A stretch of DNA of 37,999 nucleotides, taken from contig DIMT01000014.1 of assembly GCA_002425705.1 (NCBI GenBank), forward strand, positions 1 through 37,999. The letters run 5' to 3'. The notes below the pieces were generated by a model, which was not told the DNA's origin, made no database searches, and saw only the letters and a list, made by a program, of their open reading frames with translations. This document shows positions 1-8,670 of the stretch, piece after piece. How positions within the stretch are numbered: the stretch's first letter is position 1; each line of letters begins with the position of its first letter. Source of the stretch: Firmicutes bacterium UBA5559 (GTDB lineage Bacteria; Bacillota; Clostridia; Peptostreptococcales; Anaerovoracaceae). The position numbers and the translations under genes were made by a program.

Positions 1-34
1 CCCAGGTGGGAAAGTTGAGTAAAGGAAGAAAAAA

Positions 35-376
35 ATGCACGAATACCCGATTACACAGCAAATCATTAAAATTTCTGAAAAGCATTGCCGGGAAGCCGGC
101 GCTGAAAAAGTGACCAAGGTACGACTTGTGGTGGGAGAATATTCCGGGTTTGTGGGGGACTCTATCCAGATGTACTTCGACGTCATCGGGAAAGGTACCC
201 TGTGCGAAGGGGCCCTTTTGGAGATGGAATACGTCAAGGCAAAGCTGAAATGCCCGGCCTGCGGTGAAATTTACCAGAAGATTCCCATGAGCTTTGCCTG
301 CCCCAAGTGTGGCGAAGACGGTGGGCCCACGGAAATTGGCAAAGAATTCTATATTGAAGAAATAGAGGTGGAATAA
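35..376 (+). CDS. hypA: HypA, hydrogenase nickel-insertion metallochaperone
   Basis: 113 aa, the normal HypA length. HypA delivers nickel with HypB to the large subunit of NiFe hydrogenase (family knowledge). The protein opens Met-His-Glu, so the conserved N-terminal nickel ligand His2 is present. The zinc site is visible as two CxxC pairs, C73/C76 and C89/C92. An AGGAAG ribosome binding site lies just before the ATG. The stop overlaps the hypB start by one base (TAATG), so the two are translationally coupled. The first 22 bases of the window could be the last codons of an upstream gene ending in TAA at 20-22, but too little is present to name it. Confidence 0.95.
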   Translation: MHEYPITQQIIKISEKHCREAGAEKVTKVRLVVGEYSGFVGDSIQMYFDVIGKGTLCEGALLEMEYVKAKLKCPACGEIYQKIPMSFACPKCGEDGGPTEIGKEFYIEEIEVE

Positions 377-1098
377 TGCACGACGTGAAAAAAATCAACG
401 TGATGGAAGGCATCCATGACGAAAATGACCATATTGCAGAGCATACCAAGGAGCATCTGACCGACCACGGGATTCTGGTGGTCAACGAAATGGGGGCTCC
501 CGGCGTTGGAAAGACCACAACGCTGAAAAACATCATCCGAAATCTGGGCCTGAAGGCCTATGTCATTGAAGGGGATATCGAATCGGATATCGATACCCGG
601 GATCTGAGGAGTCTTGGGATTACCACATTCCAGATCAATACCTTCGGCGCCTGTCATCTGGACGCTCCGATGGTTCACAACATGGTTCAGAACATGATGA
701 TGGAAGACAAGGGAATCCTTTTCATTGAAAACATCGGGAATCTGGTTTGCCCAGCGGAATTCTCCATCGGTGAGCACGTGAAAATGCTGATTTCCACCGT
801 AACTGAGGGCAGCGACAAGCCCTACAAATATCCGCTGGCCTTTGAAAAGGCCGACATCATCCTGCTCAACAAGGTGGACCTGCTGCCCTACTTGGATTTC
901 GATGAAGAATACTTCATGAAGGGAGTCCGGGCCCTGAACAAGGAAGCCCCGGTGTTTAAGGTTTCCGGCAAGACCGGAGAAGGATTCCCGGAAGTGGCTA
1001 AATGGCTGGAAGAACAGGCTTCCCGATTGCCCGAAAAGGAGCATCATCATCACCATCATGATCATGACCACGACCATGATCACCATCACCATGAATAA
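376..1098 (+). CDS. hypB: HypB, GTPase for hydrogenase nickel incorporation, with His-rich C-terminal tail
   Basis: 240 aa SIMIBI-class GTPase that works with HypA in nickel insertion. The P-loop GAPGVGKTT is at residues 40-48. The conserved metal-site region FGACHLD follows further on, and the NKxD base-recognition motif is seen as LLNKVDLL. The N-terminal CxxCGC nickel motif of the E. coli protein is absent. Instead the last 18 residues contain 13 His interspersed with Asp, a likely nickel-storage tail. In HypB proteins known to me such stretches are usually N-terminal. The His-coding DNA also carries the hypF start in another frame. Confidence 0.95.
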   Translation: MHDVKKINVMEGIHDENDHIAEHTKEHLTDHGILVVNEMGAPGVGKTTTLKNIIRNLGLKAYVIEGDIESDIDTRDLRSLGITTFQINTFGACHLDAPMVHNMVQNMMMEDKGILFIENIGNLVCPAEFSIGEHVKMLISTVTEGSDKPYKYPLAFEKADIILLNKVDLLPYLDFDEEYFMKGVRALNKEAPVFKVSGKTGEGFPEVAKWLEEQASRLPEKEHHHHHHDHDHDHDHHHHE

Positions 1099-3421
1099 AC
1101 AAATCGTAACAGAAAACATCAAACTTTGGGGAATCGTTCAGGGGGTCGGATTCCGACCCTTTGTTGCGAAGTTGGCCCGATTTATGGATATGAAGGGCCG
1201 GGTGCTGAATACCGGCGGGCTGGTGGAAATCCGGGTCACCGGACATCCAGATAAAATCGATCGGTTTATCCAAGCTTTGAAGGAGCAGAAACCGGAACCG
1301 GCAGAGATTGTCCACATTGCCAGATTCCGGGAAGAAGTGACTGAGTATGAGGATTTCCGCATTGAAGGTAGTCTGGAAGGAGAGGATGCTCTGGTGATGA
1401 TTCCGGCAGATCTTGCCTGGTGCGACAGCTGCCAACGGGAATTTCATGATCCGGAGAATCCCAGGTATCACCATCCCTTTATCAGCTGTATGATCTGTGG
1501 GCCCCGATTTACGATTATGGACCGGGTCCCCTATGACCGGGAAAATACTCGGATGGATCCCTTCCCTATGTGCGACTTTTGTGCTGGAGAGTACACGGAC
1601 CCGGGGGACCGGCGGTATCATGCCCAGACAATATCCTGCCATGAGTGTGGTCCGCGCCTGGAATTCATCCTCTGTGGTAGGAACCCCGGAGATTCGGCCA
1701 CGACTAACGAAGATTATTCGCTGGTATCCCATATAAGGGCTGCGACAGATTTGCTGAAACAAGGCCAGGTCATCGGATTTAAAAGCGTCGGAGGTTACAA
1801 CCTGGTCGGTGATCCCTTTCGGAATGAGGCGGCGGGACAGCTCCGGAAACTCAAAGGACGGGAAGAAAAACCCTTTGCCCTGATGTTTCCCAATCTGGAA
1901 ACCATCCGCCGATATTGCATCAGCAATGAAACGGAAGAAAAATTGCTCCTTTCCTCAGCCCGGCCGATTCTCCTGCTGGAAAAGAAACCTTGGGCCTCTG
2001 GTGAGGAACCATCGGAATTGAAAAAGAGTCGGTTCATCGGAGCCTTTCTGCCCTCCATGGGCGCCCAGCAGCTTTTGCTGGAAGCTTTCGGTGGCCCTTT
2101 GATCATGACCAGTGCGAACCACTCGGGATATCCCATCATCACGGAAGATCGAATCATGGAGGATTTTGCTGAGGAAAGCCAGAGGGGAGACCTGGGAATT
2201 GCCGGGATTCTTCGGAATGACCGGGAAATCAACCTGGGCGTGGACGATTCCGTGGTAAGGGTCATCGACGGCCAGCCCCAGATGATTCGAAGATCCAAGG
2301 GTTATGCCCCGGTGCCCCTCCACATGGGTCTGGAAGAAGAAAAAATCGGAAAGGCCATGGTCCTGGCGGCGGGCGGAGATCTGAAGAGCTCCTTCGCCTT
2401 GAGCAAAGGCCCCTTTTCCACCATCAGTCCCTTTTACGGGGATTTGGATTCGGAGGAGAACAGTCGTAGGTACCGGGAAGGAATCCACCGAATGGAGGAC
2501 TTTTTCCATATCAAACCGGAACTGGCTGTCTGCGACCTTCATCCCGGATACCGTTCTGTCGCCATCCTGAAGAAGTACAGTCAGGAACAGGGGATCCCCC
2601 TGCGACCGGTCCAGCACCATCACGCCCACGTGGCTTCGGTGATGGCAGAGCACCGGCTTCGGGGACCGGTGATGGGAGTCAGCATGGACGGAACCGGCTA
2701 CGGAACCGACGGAAAGATCTGGGGAGGAGAAATTCTTCTTTGTGAAGAGGAAAGATTTATCCGCCTTTCCCATCTGAAATACATCCGGATGATCGGAGGA
2801 GACTCCTCCATGAAGGAAGCCTGGAAATCCGCCATGTGCTATTACTATGATCAATTCCATTCTGACCGGGAACTGGCGGCGGATGAATTTACCATCGACA
2901 TCGGGGATATCCTGGAACGGGCAGACATTCAATGCAGGCCGGAATGGCCTCTTGTGAAGGCAGCGCTGGATCATCGGGTCAATACCCTGGAAAGCGCCAG
3001 CATGGGAAGACTTTTTGACGGAGTATCCAGTCTGCTGAATATTTGCAGCATCAACGAGTATGAGGGTCAGTGCGCTATCCTGCTGGAGGATGCCGCTGCC
3101 CGTGGCCTAAAAAATCCGAGAGCAGACAGGGGGGATGATTTGGCTCTGGCCTTTCATCGCCGGGTCGCAACGACCGTGGTGGAACAGTGCCGAAAACACC
3201 GTGAAACAATGGAGGTGGATCAGGTAGCCCTCACTGGCGGCGTGTTCCAAAACCGGATTTTAATGGAAGAATGCCTTCGGCTCCTTCGAGGAGAAGGATT
3301 CCGGGTCTACTATAATATTTCGGTAAGCCCCAACGACGGCGGAATCGCCCTGGGGCAAAACTACATCGGGGCCTGGTCTCTGATCAAAGGGAAAGGCCGG
3401 GGAGGACAGAATGGCTATTGA
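1091..3421 (+). CDS. hypF: HypF, carbamoyltransferase of hydrogenase cyanide-ligand synthesis
   Basis: 776 aa, full length for the family. HypF transfers carbamoyl from carbamoyl phosphate to the C-terminal Cys of HypE. Domains in order: acylphosphatase-like (about 1-90, with GIVQGVGFRPF), two C4 zinc-finger units (about 109-184, pairs CDSC, CMIC, CDFC, CHEC), a YrdC-like domain (about 200-390), and a Kae1-like domain (about 395-770) with the metal-binding HHHAH motif. I place the start at ATG 1091, where MNKQIVTENIKLWG leads straight into the acylphosphatase fold. The frame is open further upstream to 1058, but that part is only the out-of-frame reading of the hypB His codons. It overlaps hypB by 8 bp with no clear ribosome binding site, so coupling is likely. 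Confidence 0.95.
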   Translation: MNKQIVTENIKLWGIVQGVGFRPFVAKLARFMDMKGRVLNTGGLVEIRVTGHPDKIDRFIQALKEQKPEPAEIVHIARFREEVTEYEDFRIEGSLEGEDALVMIPADLAWCDSCQREFHDPENPRYHHPFISCMICGPRFTIMDRVPYDRENTRMDPFPMCDFCAGEYTDPGDRRYHAQTISCHECGPRLEFILCGRNPGDSATTNEDYSLVSHIRAATDLLKQGQVIGFKSVGGYNLVGDPFRNEAAGQLRKLKGREEKPFALMFPNLETIRRYCISNETEEKLLLSSARPILLLEKKPWASGEEPSELKKSRFIGAFLPSMGAQQLLLEAFGGPLIMTSANHSGYPIITEDRIMEDFAEESQRGDLGIAGILRNDREINLGVDDSVVRVIDGQPQMIRRSKGYAPVPLHMGLEEEKIGKAMVLAAGGDLKSSFALSKGPFSTISPFYGDLDSEENSRRYREGIHRMEDFFHIKPELAVCDLHPGYRSVAILKKYSQEQGIPLRPVQHHHAHVASVMAEHRLRGPVMGVSMDGTGYGTDGKIWGGEILLCEEERFIRLSHLKYIRMIGGDSSMKEAWKSAMCYYYDQFHSDRELAADEFTIDIGDILERADIQCRPEWPLVKAALDHRVNTLESASMGRLFDGVSSLLNICSINEYEGQCAILLEDAAARGLKNPRADRGDDLALAFHRRVATTVVEQCRKHRETMEVDQVALTGGVFQNRILMEECLRLLRGEGFRVYYNISVSPNDGGIALGQNYIGAWSLIKGKGRGGQNGY

Positions 3422-3908
3422 AAAAGTACGTGAATATTTCAGGCAGCATCAAATGGAGGACCGAATGATGGAATTTCCGGTTTCCTCTGCTACGGTGGAA
3501 CTTGCAGCAGAAGCGGCAGGGGTGATCCCGGCGAGAATCTGCAAAACCATTTCCTTTCGGACAGAAGAGGGGTGTATCCTGATCGAAGCAGCAGGCGATG
3601 CAAAAATCGACAACAGCAAATTTAAAAAGACTTTTGGGATCAAGGCAAAAATGCTGAATCCGGAAGAAGTATTGGAATACACGGGTCACGCGGTGGGCGG
3701 AGTTTGCGCCTTTGCCATCGAGCATCCCGGTGTGAAGGTCTACAGCGACATTTCGCTGAAGCGGTTCGATACGGTGTTTCCCGCCTGCGGAAGCAGCAAC
3801 AGCGCCATCGAGCTGACTTGTGAGGAAGTCCATCACCATTCCGGCAGTCTGGACTGGGTGGATGTCTGCAAGGGATGGCAGGAAGGAGAAGAGGAACAAT
3901 GTGTATAG
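3411..3908 (+). CDS. YbaK/EbsC-family aminoacyl-tRNA deacylase-like protein
   Basis: 165 aa protein of the YbaK/EbsC (Cys-tRNA(Pro) deacylase-like) family. Family hallmarks seen are VSSATVELAAEAAGV near the N-terminus, AGDAKIDNSKFK in the middle, and the C-terminal block KRFDTVFPACGSSNSAIELT. Characterised members hydrolyse mischarged aminoacyl-tRNA in trans; the substrate of this one is unknown. It overlaps hypF by 11 bp and hypC by 10 bp, so it is cotranscribed and probably coupled with the hydrogenase maturation genes, an unexpected place for it. No hydrogenase role for the family is known to me; a link to this pathway is inference from position only. Confidence 0.85.
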   Translation: MAIEKVREYFRQHQMEDRMMEFPVSSATVELAAEAAGVIPARICKTISFRTEEGCILIEAAGDAKIDNSKFKKTFGIKAKMLNPEEVLEYTGHAVGGVCAFAIEHPGVKVYSDISLKRFDTVFPACGSSNSAIELTCEEVHHHSGSLDWVDVCKGWQEGEEEQCV

Positions 3909-4108
3909 CAATGCCCGGCAAAATTGTTGCCGTGGAAGGAAATAAAGCGAAGGTGGATTTCAAAGGGACCCTGGTGGATGTCCATGTAGGGCTCATTGAC
4001 GCCAAGGTTGGGGATTATGCCCTGGTCCATGCCGGTTGTGCCATCGAAGTGATGGAAAAAGAAAAAGCCCTGGAATTAATGGAAATTTTCGAAGGCCTGG
4101 AAGAATAG
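3899..4108 (+). CDS. hypC: HypC, hydrogenase assembly chaperone
   Basis: 69 aa, typical for HypC/HybG. It begins MCIAMPGKI, with the essential Cys2 that binds the Fe(CN)2CO unit together with HypD. I take ATG 3899 as the start because it gives exactly this N-terminus; the open frame 5' of it is unrelated sequence overlapping the preceding gene. GGAGAAGAGG lies upstream as ribosome binding site, inside the ybaK-like gene. HypC shuttles the assembled iron centre to the hydrogenase large subunit. Confidence 0.95.
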   Translation: MCIAMPGKIVAVEGNKAKVDFKGTLVDVHVGLIDAKVGDYALVHAGCAIEVMEKEKALELMEIFEGLEE

Positions 4109-4124
4109 GAAGCAGGAAAGAATC

Positions 4125-5171
4125 ATGAATATACAAGAGGTAATCCGGTACCTGAAGGAATACGACGGACCGGAGTTGAGACTGATGGAGGTCTGCGGCA
4201 CCCATACCGCCAGTATTTTTAAAAGCGGGATCCGGTCCATGATCTCGGAGAAAATCCGTCTGATTTCCGGCCCCGGCTGTCCGGTCTGCGTGACCCCCAC
4301 CTCCTATATCGATCGGTGCATCGACTTTGCCATGAAGGATAACCATGTGCTGCTGACCTTCGGGGATATGATCAAAGTCCCCGGCACCTCCTCCAGCCTG
4401 GCGGAAGCCAAAGGGGAAGGGGCCCGGGTGGACATCATGTATTCCCCCTTCGAGGCCCTGGATAAGGCAGAAAAAAATCCCGGGGTGACCTATGCGCTGG
4501 CAGCGGTAGGCTTTGAAACCACCGCGCCAATCTACGGCCTTTTAATTCGGGAAGCCCTGGACCGGGGGATTGCCAATATCCGGCTGGTAACAGCCCTGAA
4601 GACCGTGTTGCCCGCTTTGGAATGGATTTGCGAGAATGAAAAGGGCATCGATGGATTCATCTGTCCCGGTCATGTCAGCGTCATCATCGGCAGCGATGCC
4701 TACGGAGAACTGGCCCATCGCTACCAGCGGCCCTTTGCCGTAGCCGGATTTGAACCGGAACACATTCTGGCGGTCCTCTACGACCTGGTCCATCAGATTC
4801 AGATGAAGAAGCCGGTGGAGGACATCCATAACCTGTACCCCAATGCGGTTCGGGCGGAAGGGAATCCCAAAGCGGCAGAGGTTCTCTATCAATATTTTGA
4901 AGAAGGCCCGGCCATGTGGCGGGGACTTGGGGTAATTCCCGGTTCCGGGCTGTATCTGAAAGATGAATTTGCTGCTTTTGAAGGAGGAAGCCGTGGTCTG
5001 GAAACGGACCGGGAGCTGCCGCCGGAATGCCGCTGCGGTGAGGTCATCGTGGGAAGGATCGATCCGGATCAATGCCCCATGTTCGGCACCGGCTGCACCC
5101 CCACCAATCCTTACGGACCCTGTATGGTATCGGCAGAAGGAGCCTGCGGAATCTGGTATCGGAACCGGTAA
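4125..5171 (+). CDS. hypD: HypD, Fe-S scaffold for Fe(CN)2CO assembly
   Basis: 348 aa, normal length. HypD is a [4Fe-4S] protein that with HypC holds the iron while cyanide and CO ligands are added. The signature motifs are all visible: CGTHT near residue 25, GPGCPVC near residue 50, and PGHVS in the middle. A Cys-rich C-terminal third (CRCGEV, QCPMFGTGCTP, YGPCMVSAEGACG) supplies the cluster ligands. It lies 16 bp after hypC with an AGGAAG-type ribosome binding site, within the same operon. Confidence 0.96.
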   Translation: MNIQEVIRYLKEYDGPELRLMEVCGTHTASIFKSGIRSMISEKIRLISGPGCPVCVTPTSYIDRCIDFAMKDNHVLLTFGDMIKVPGTSSSLAEAKGEGARVDIMYSPFEALDKAEKNPGVTYALAAVGFETTAPIYGLLIREALDRGIANIRLVTALKTVLPALEWICENEKGIDGFICPGHVSVIIGSDAYGELAHRYQRPFAVAGFEPEHILAVLYDLVHQIQMKKPVEDIHNLYPNAVRAEGNPKAAEVLYQYFEEGPAMWRGLGVIPGSGLYLKDEFAAFEGGSRGLETDRELPPECRCGEVIVGRIDPDQCPMFGTGCTPTNPYGPCMVSAEGACGIWYRNR

Positions 5172-5223
5172 GAGGGAAGCTCGAATTAGCGAGATTTGGG
5201 AAGGGAACTTGAAGGAGAGAATC

Positions 5224-6204
5224 ATGAAAATAACCATGGCTCATGGAAGCGGAGGGAAATCCTCCGAAGAATTAATGGAGCAAGTTTTCGGGCGGCACTT
5301 TGCCAACCCGATTCTGGATAAAATGGAAGATGCAGCCGTCTTGGAAGTTTCCGGAAGGATCGCCTTCAGCACCGACACCTTTGTGGTGAATCCCCTGGAA
5401 TTTAAAGGGGGAAACATCGGGAAGCTGGCTATCTGCGGCACCGTCAACGATCTGCTCATGATGGGCGCCCAGCCCAAGTACCTGACCTGCGGTTTTGTGC
5501 TGGAGGAAGGTCTGGAGGTGGAACTGCTGGAGCGGGTGGTGGCCACCATGGCCGATTACGCCCGGCAGGCGGGGGTTCTCATCGTGGCGGGAGATACCAA
5601 AGTGGTGGAAGGCCAGGGGGGGCTGTTCATCAACACCTCCGGCATCGGCATCATCGAAGAAGGCATCCACATCAGTGCGTCTAATTGCCGGCCCGGAGAC
5701 GCCATCCTGCTGTCCGGAACCTTGGGGGATCACCACGGAGCCATCCTGAGCGCCCGGATGGGGATGGAGAACGGAATCCACAGTGACTGCGCCCTGCTGT
5801 CCGATATGACTGAGGCCCTCCGAAAGGAAGGTATTTCGGTTCGAACCATGCGGGATGTGACCCGGGGAGGATTGGGAACCATCCTCAATGAAATCGCCGG
5901 CAAATCCCGATGCCAATTTGAAATTGAGGAAACAGCCATTCCCATGAAGGAAGAAGTGGCGGCCTTTTGCGATATCCTGGGGCTGGAGCCCCTCTATATG
6001 GCCAACGAAGGGAAAATGGTCCTCTTCCTGCCGGAAGAAGAAGCAGAAAAAGCCTTGGCCATCCTGCGGGATACCAAGAACGGCAAGGAAGCCGCCATCA
6101 TCGGCCGGGTCCGGGAAGGCAGCGGTGTCCGGATGATCACCCGACTGGGAGGCAGCCGGCTCATCGATGTCCTGTATGGAGAAGGCCTGCCCCGAATCTG
6201 CTAA
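5224..6204 (+). CDS. hypE: HypE, carbamoyl dehydratase producing the cyanide ligand
   Basis: 326 aa, AIR-synthase-like fold. HypE dehydrates the thiocarbamate on its C-terminal cysteine to thiocyanate. The protein ends in PRIC, the conserved terminal Cys that HypF carbamoylates. The N-terminus ITMAHGSGGK and an internal DVTRGGLGTILNE block are diagnostic. I chose ATG 5224 because it gives the conserved start and is preceded by AAGGAGAGAATC. The frame is open upstream to 4963 but there it overlaps hypD and carries no HypE-like sequence. It is the last gene of the hyp operon, followed by a terminator. Confidence 0.96.
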   Translation: MKITMAHGSGGKSSEELMEQVFGRHFANPILDKMEDAAVLEVSGRIAFSTDTFVVNPLEFKGGNIGKLAICGTVNDLLMMGAQPKYLTCGFVLEEGLEVELLERVVATMADYARQAGVLIVAGDTKVVEGQGGLFINTSGIGIIEEGIHISASNCRPGDAILLSGTLGDHHGAILSARMGMENGIHSDCALLSDMTEALRKEGISVRTMRDVTRGGLGTILNEIAGKSRCQFEIEETAIPMKEEVAAFCDILGLEPLYMANEGKMVLFLPEEEAEKALAILRDTKNGKEAAIIGRVREGSGVRMITRLGGSRLIDVLYGEGLPRIC

Positions 6205-6206
6205 TT

Positions 6207-6251
6207 AAAGACAGCCCCTCCAAAAAAATGGTGGAAGGGCTGTCTTTTTTT
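6207..6251 (+). terminator. Intrinsic terminator of the hyp operon
   Basis: An 11-bp perfect stem, AAAGACAGCCC paired with GGGCTGTCTTT, around a 19-base loop and followed by a run of T. It starts two bases after the hypE stop codon, so it ends the operon. Confidence 0.85.
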
Positions 6252-6305
6252 CAATTCCTTATCCCTATTCAATTCATTTTTGGTCAAGTGATTTTTGGTC
6301 AAAAA

Positions 6306-7979
6306 TTATGATTTCAGCCAATCCAGCCGGGACCGGATTCTTCCTCTGGTGGTTTCTTCTCCCAGGATCTGCTGGATCTCCCAGACATCCGGGGATTGGG
6401 ATCTGCCCATGACCGCGATTCGGATCACGGTGCTCACATCCCCCACGTGGCCCTTATAAAGGTCCGGGTTCTTTTTATAGTCCTTGGGCTTGGCTGCGTA
6501 GCCGGATTCCTCGGCGATGGCCCGGATCTTATCGAACCAGACGCTCTGGTCATCCTGATGGTCATAGGTAGCCAGGTACGCCTCCAGGATGTGGATCTGG
6601 TCCGGGGTAGTGACGTTGTCAGGAGCCGGGTCTTCGATTTGGAAATAATCCTCATAAAAGTACCGGATGAACTGGAAGATCTGGCTGGCGTTGATCAGGT
6701 CCTTCCGGGGCTTGTCGCCGGAACGGCCCAGGTCCAGGATCCGGGCCAGATAATCTTCTCTTCCCTCAAACAGGGAGAGGATTTCCGGGCGGAATTCGGC
6801 GGACCAGCCCTTCATAAAGTCGACTAATTCTGAGGCAGGAATCCGAAGGAGGACATCCTTGGAGATGTCCTGAAGCTTATTCAGGTCAAAGAGAGCACCG
6901 GAGCTGCTCATCTTCTCAATGGAGAAGGGAAATTCCTCCATGGGAAGGTCCGGATTGGCAATCCGCCATTCCTCAAAATTGGAGTTGAGGACGGTCAGCA
7001 GATATTCCCGGACTGCTTTGGGGTGATATCCTTCGTTTCGATAGTAATCCAGGGATAGTTCCGGATCCAGCCGCTTGGAAAGCTTTCGCTTGTTGCCGGA
7101 ATCGTCCAGTTTCATCAGTTGAGCCGTATGGCAGTATACGGGGATGGGGAATTCCAGCAGCCGGAAGAGCTCAATGTGAACCGGCAGGGAGGAAAGCCAC
7201 TCGGCTCCCCGGACCACATGGGTGGTTCTCATCAGGTAATCGTCCACCACGTGGGCAAAGTGATAGGTGGGGATGCCGTTGGCCTTCAGGATGACCACGT
7301 CCTGGATGTTCTCCGGCATTTCCAGGGTGCCCCGGATGCCGTCCTCCACCTGAATCATGGTGACATCCTCCGGAGAGGCATCGGCCTTGCCCTGGGATTT
7401 CAGCCGGATGACATAGGGTTTGCCCTGCTCGATCCATTGGGCAGCCTGTTCCGGAGAAAGGTTCCGGTTGGCAGCCCATTTGCCGTAGATTCCCGGGTTT
7501 TCCTTGGTCAATTCCTGCTGTTCCCGGATAGCGGTGATTTCCTCTTCCGTCAGGAAACAGGGGTAAGCCAGGCCTTTGGCTACCAGTTCCTTGACGTAGC
7601 ATTGATAGATTTCAGCCCGCTGACTTTGGTAGTAAGGGCCGTAATCCCCGACGGAGCCTTCCAGGGTGGCCCCTTCGGTAAACTGAATGTCAAAGAAGCG
7701 AAGGGAATTGATGATGACCTCTACCGCTCCTTCCACCTGCCGCTTGTCGTCGGTGTCTTCGATTCGCAGATAGAAGATTCCGCCACTCTGGGTGGCCAGC
7801 CGTTCATCGACGAAGGCACCGTACAGGTTGCCCAGATGAATGAAGCCGGTGGGGCTGGGACCCAGCCTTGTGACCATGGCTCCTTCCTTCAGTGCCCTGG
7901 GGGGATAGATCCGGTCATAGTCGTCCCTGGTCTTATGGATATGCGGAAAAAGAAGTTCCGCCAGTTCTTGATGATTCAT
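6306..7979 (-). CDS. gltX: Glutamate--tRNA ligase (long form)
   Basis: 557 aa class I aminoacyl-tRNA synthetase that charges tRNA-Glu. The HIGH-type motif is seen in GPSPTGFIHLGN, the KMSKS-type motif in KRKLSKRLDP, and the Glu-site stretch FYLRIEDTDDKR is present. It is longer than the roughly 470-490 aa of typical bacterial GltX; longer forms occur in Clostridia. The start at 7979 follows GGAGGAAAGT; the open frame reaching 8045 has no ribosome binding site and lies across the promoter. The gene is transcribed alone, opposite to its neighbours. A tRNA-Glu gene lies elsewhere in the window. Confidence 0.93.
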   Translation of the reverse strand: MNHQELAELLFPHIHKTRDDYDRIYPPRALKEGAMVTRLGPSPTGFIHLGNLYGAFVDERLATQSGGIFYLRIEDTDDKRQVEGAVEVIINSLRFFDIQFTEGATLEGSVGDYGPYYQSQRAEIYQCYVKELVAKGLAYPCFLTEEEITAIREQQELTKENPGIYGKWAANRNLSPEQAAQWIEQGKPYVIRLKSQGKADASPEDVTMIQVEDGIRGTLEMPENIQDVVILKANGIPTYHFAHVVDDYLMRTTHVVRGAEWLSSLPVHIELFRLLEFPIPVYCHTAQLMKLDDSGNKRKLSKRLDPELSLDYYRNEGYHPKAVREYLLTVLNSNFEEWRIANPDLPMEEFPFSIEKMSSSGALFDLNKLQDISKDVLLRIPASELVDFMKGWSAEFRPEILSLFEGREDYLARILDLGRSGDKPRKDLINASQIFQFIRYFYEDYFQIEDPAPDNVTTPDQIHILEAYLATYDHQDDQSVWFDKIRAIAEESGYAAKPKDYKKNPDLYKGHVGDVSTVIRIAVMGRSQSPDVWEIQQILGEETTRGRIRSRLDWLKS

Positions 7980-8007
7980 ACTTTCCTCCATTCTGTCGTA
8001 ATACTTA

Positions 8008-8036
8008 ATTATAGCAAAAAAAGGGTGGCAGAACAA
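8008..8036 (-). promoter_or_regulatory. Sigma-A promoter of gltX
   Basis: On the minus strand: TTGTTC, 17 bases, TATAAT, about 30 bases before the gltX start. No T-box element is recognisable in the short leader. Confidence 0.6.
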
Positions 8037-8073
8037 CCGGTGCAAGTATACAATATTTCGGCCTCAGGGGCCA

Positions 8074-8102
8074 TTGACAGAAGCTGAAAGAACCATTAGT
8101 AT
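8074..8102 (+). promoter_or_regulatory. Probable promoter of the thioesterase gene
   Basis: TTGACA, 17 bases, TAGTAT on the plus strand, about 55 bases before the ATG. The -35 is perfect and the -10 matches four of six positions. Confidence 0.5.
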
Positions 8103-8156
8103 GTTCATGTCAAAGAATAAAGAAACTTAAGAAACCAAGAAAGCATAGGTGAAACA

Positions 8157-8576
8157 ATGAAAGAGTATAATATTTCCCATCTGGTTAAATCAGAAGATCT
8201 GAACCACCACGGCACCCTCTTTGCCGGTCGTTCTGCAGAATGGCTGGTGGAAGCCGCCTTCGTTGCAGCAGCAGCGGAACATGGGCGGCCCCAGGATGTC
8301 CTCTGTATCAATATTCATGGATTCGTCTTTAAAAAGCCAGTAGCCAAAGGAACCATCCTGACCTTAAAATCCAGGGTAGTCAAGACAGGACGGACTAGTC
8401 TGGTGGTCTACGTCAAGGCCGTATCCGAAATTGAAAAAACCCAGCATGTGGATGGATTCCTGACCTTCGTCTGCCTGGAGCCGGATACGAAAAAGAAAAG
8501 GATCCATGACGTGGTCCTGGACGAAACCACCGATCCCGAGGAGCTGGAAGTACGGGAAAGGGCCTTGAAATTATAA
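8157..8576 (+). CDS. Hotdog-fold acyl-CoA thioesterase
   Basis: 139 aa. The N-terminal block DLNHHGTLFAGRSAEWLVEAAF matches acyl-CoA thioesterases of the YciA/BACH hotdog type, which hydrolyse acyl-CoA to free acid and CoA. The small-protein length fits a single hotdog domain that would work as an oligomer. The C-terminal 25 residues are highly charged. The start has an AGGTG ribosome binding site. The acyl chain preferred cannot be told from sequence. No partner gene is in the same transcript as far as I can see. Confidence 0.8.
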   Translation: MKEYNISHLVKSEDLNHHGTLFAGRSAEWLVEAAFVAAAAEHGRPQDVLCINIHGFVFKKPVAKGTILTLKSRVVKTGRTSLVVYVKAVSEIEKTQHVDGFLTFVCLEPDTKKKRIHDVVLDETTDPEELEVRERALKL

Positions 8577-8579
8577 ACA

Positions 8580-8608
8580 TGTTCAAGAATTCTTTTCTGT
8601 GGTATAAT
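8580..8608 (+). promoter_or_regulatory. Probable promoter of the helicase-malQ unit
   Basis: A perfect TATAAT at 8603-8608 with a poor -35 (TGTTCA at 8580-8585, 17-base spacer). The leader to the helicase ATG would be about 55 bases. Confidence 0.5.
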
Positions 8609-8670
8609 AGATAAGTTAGTTGTTTAGGAAGCTGCTGTTTCAGGCAGCGTGAACCACATAAAGGAAGAAT

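Noticed and set aside
1955..2974. 339-codon minus-strand frame inside hypF
   Set aside because: It is a shadow of the hypF coding frame; no ribosome binding site and no recognisable protein family.
4963..5223. Upstream extension of hypE to 4963
   Set aside because: It overlaps hypD out of frame and lacks HypE similarity; ATG 5224 has a proper ribosome binding site and the conserved N-terminus.
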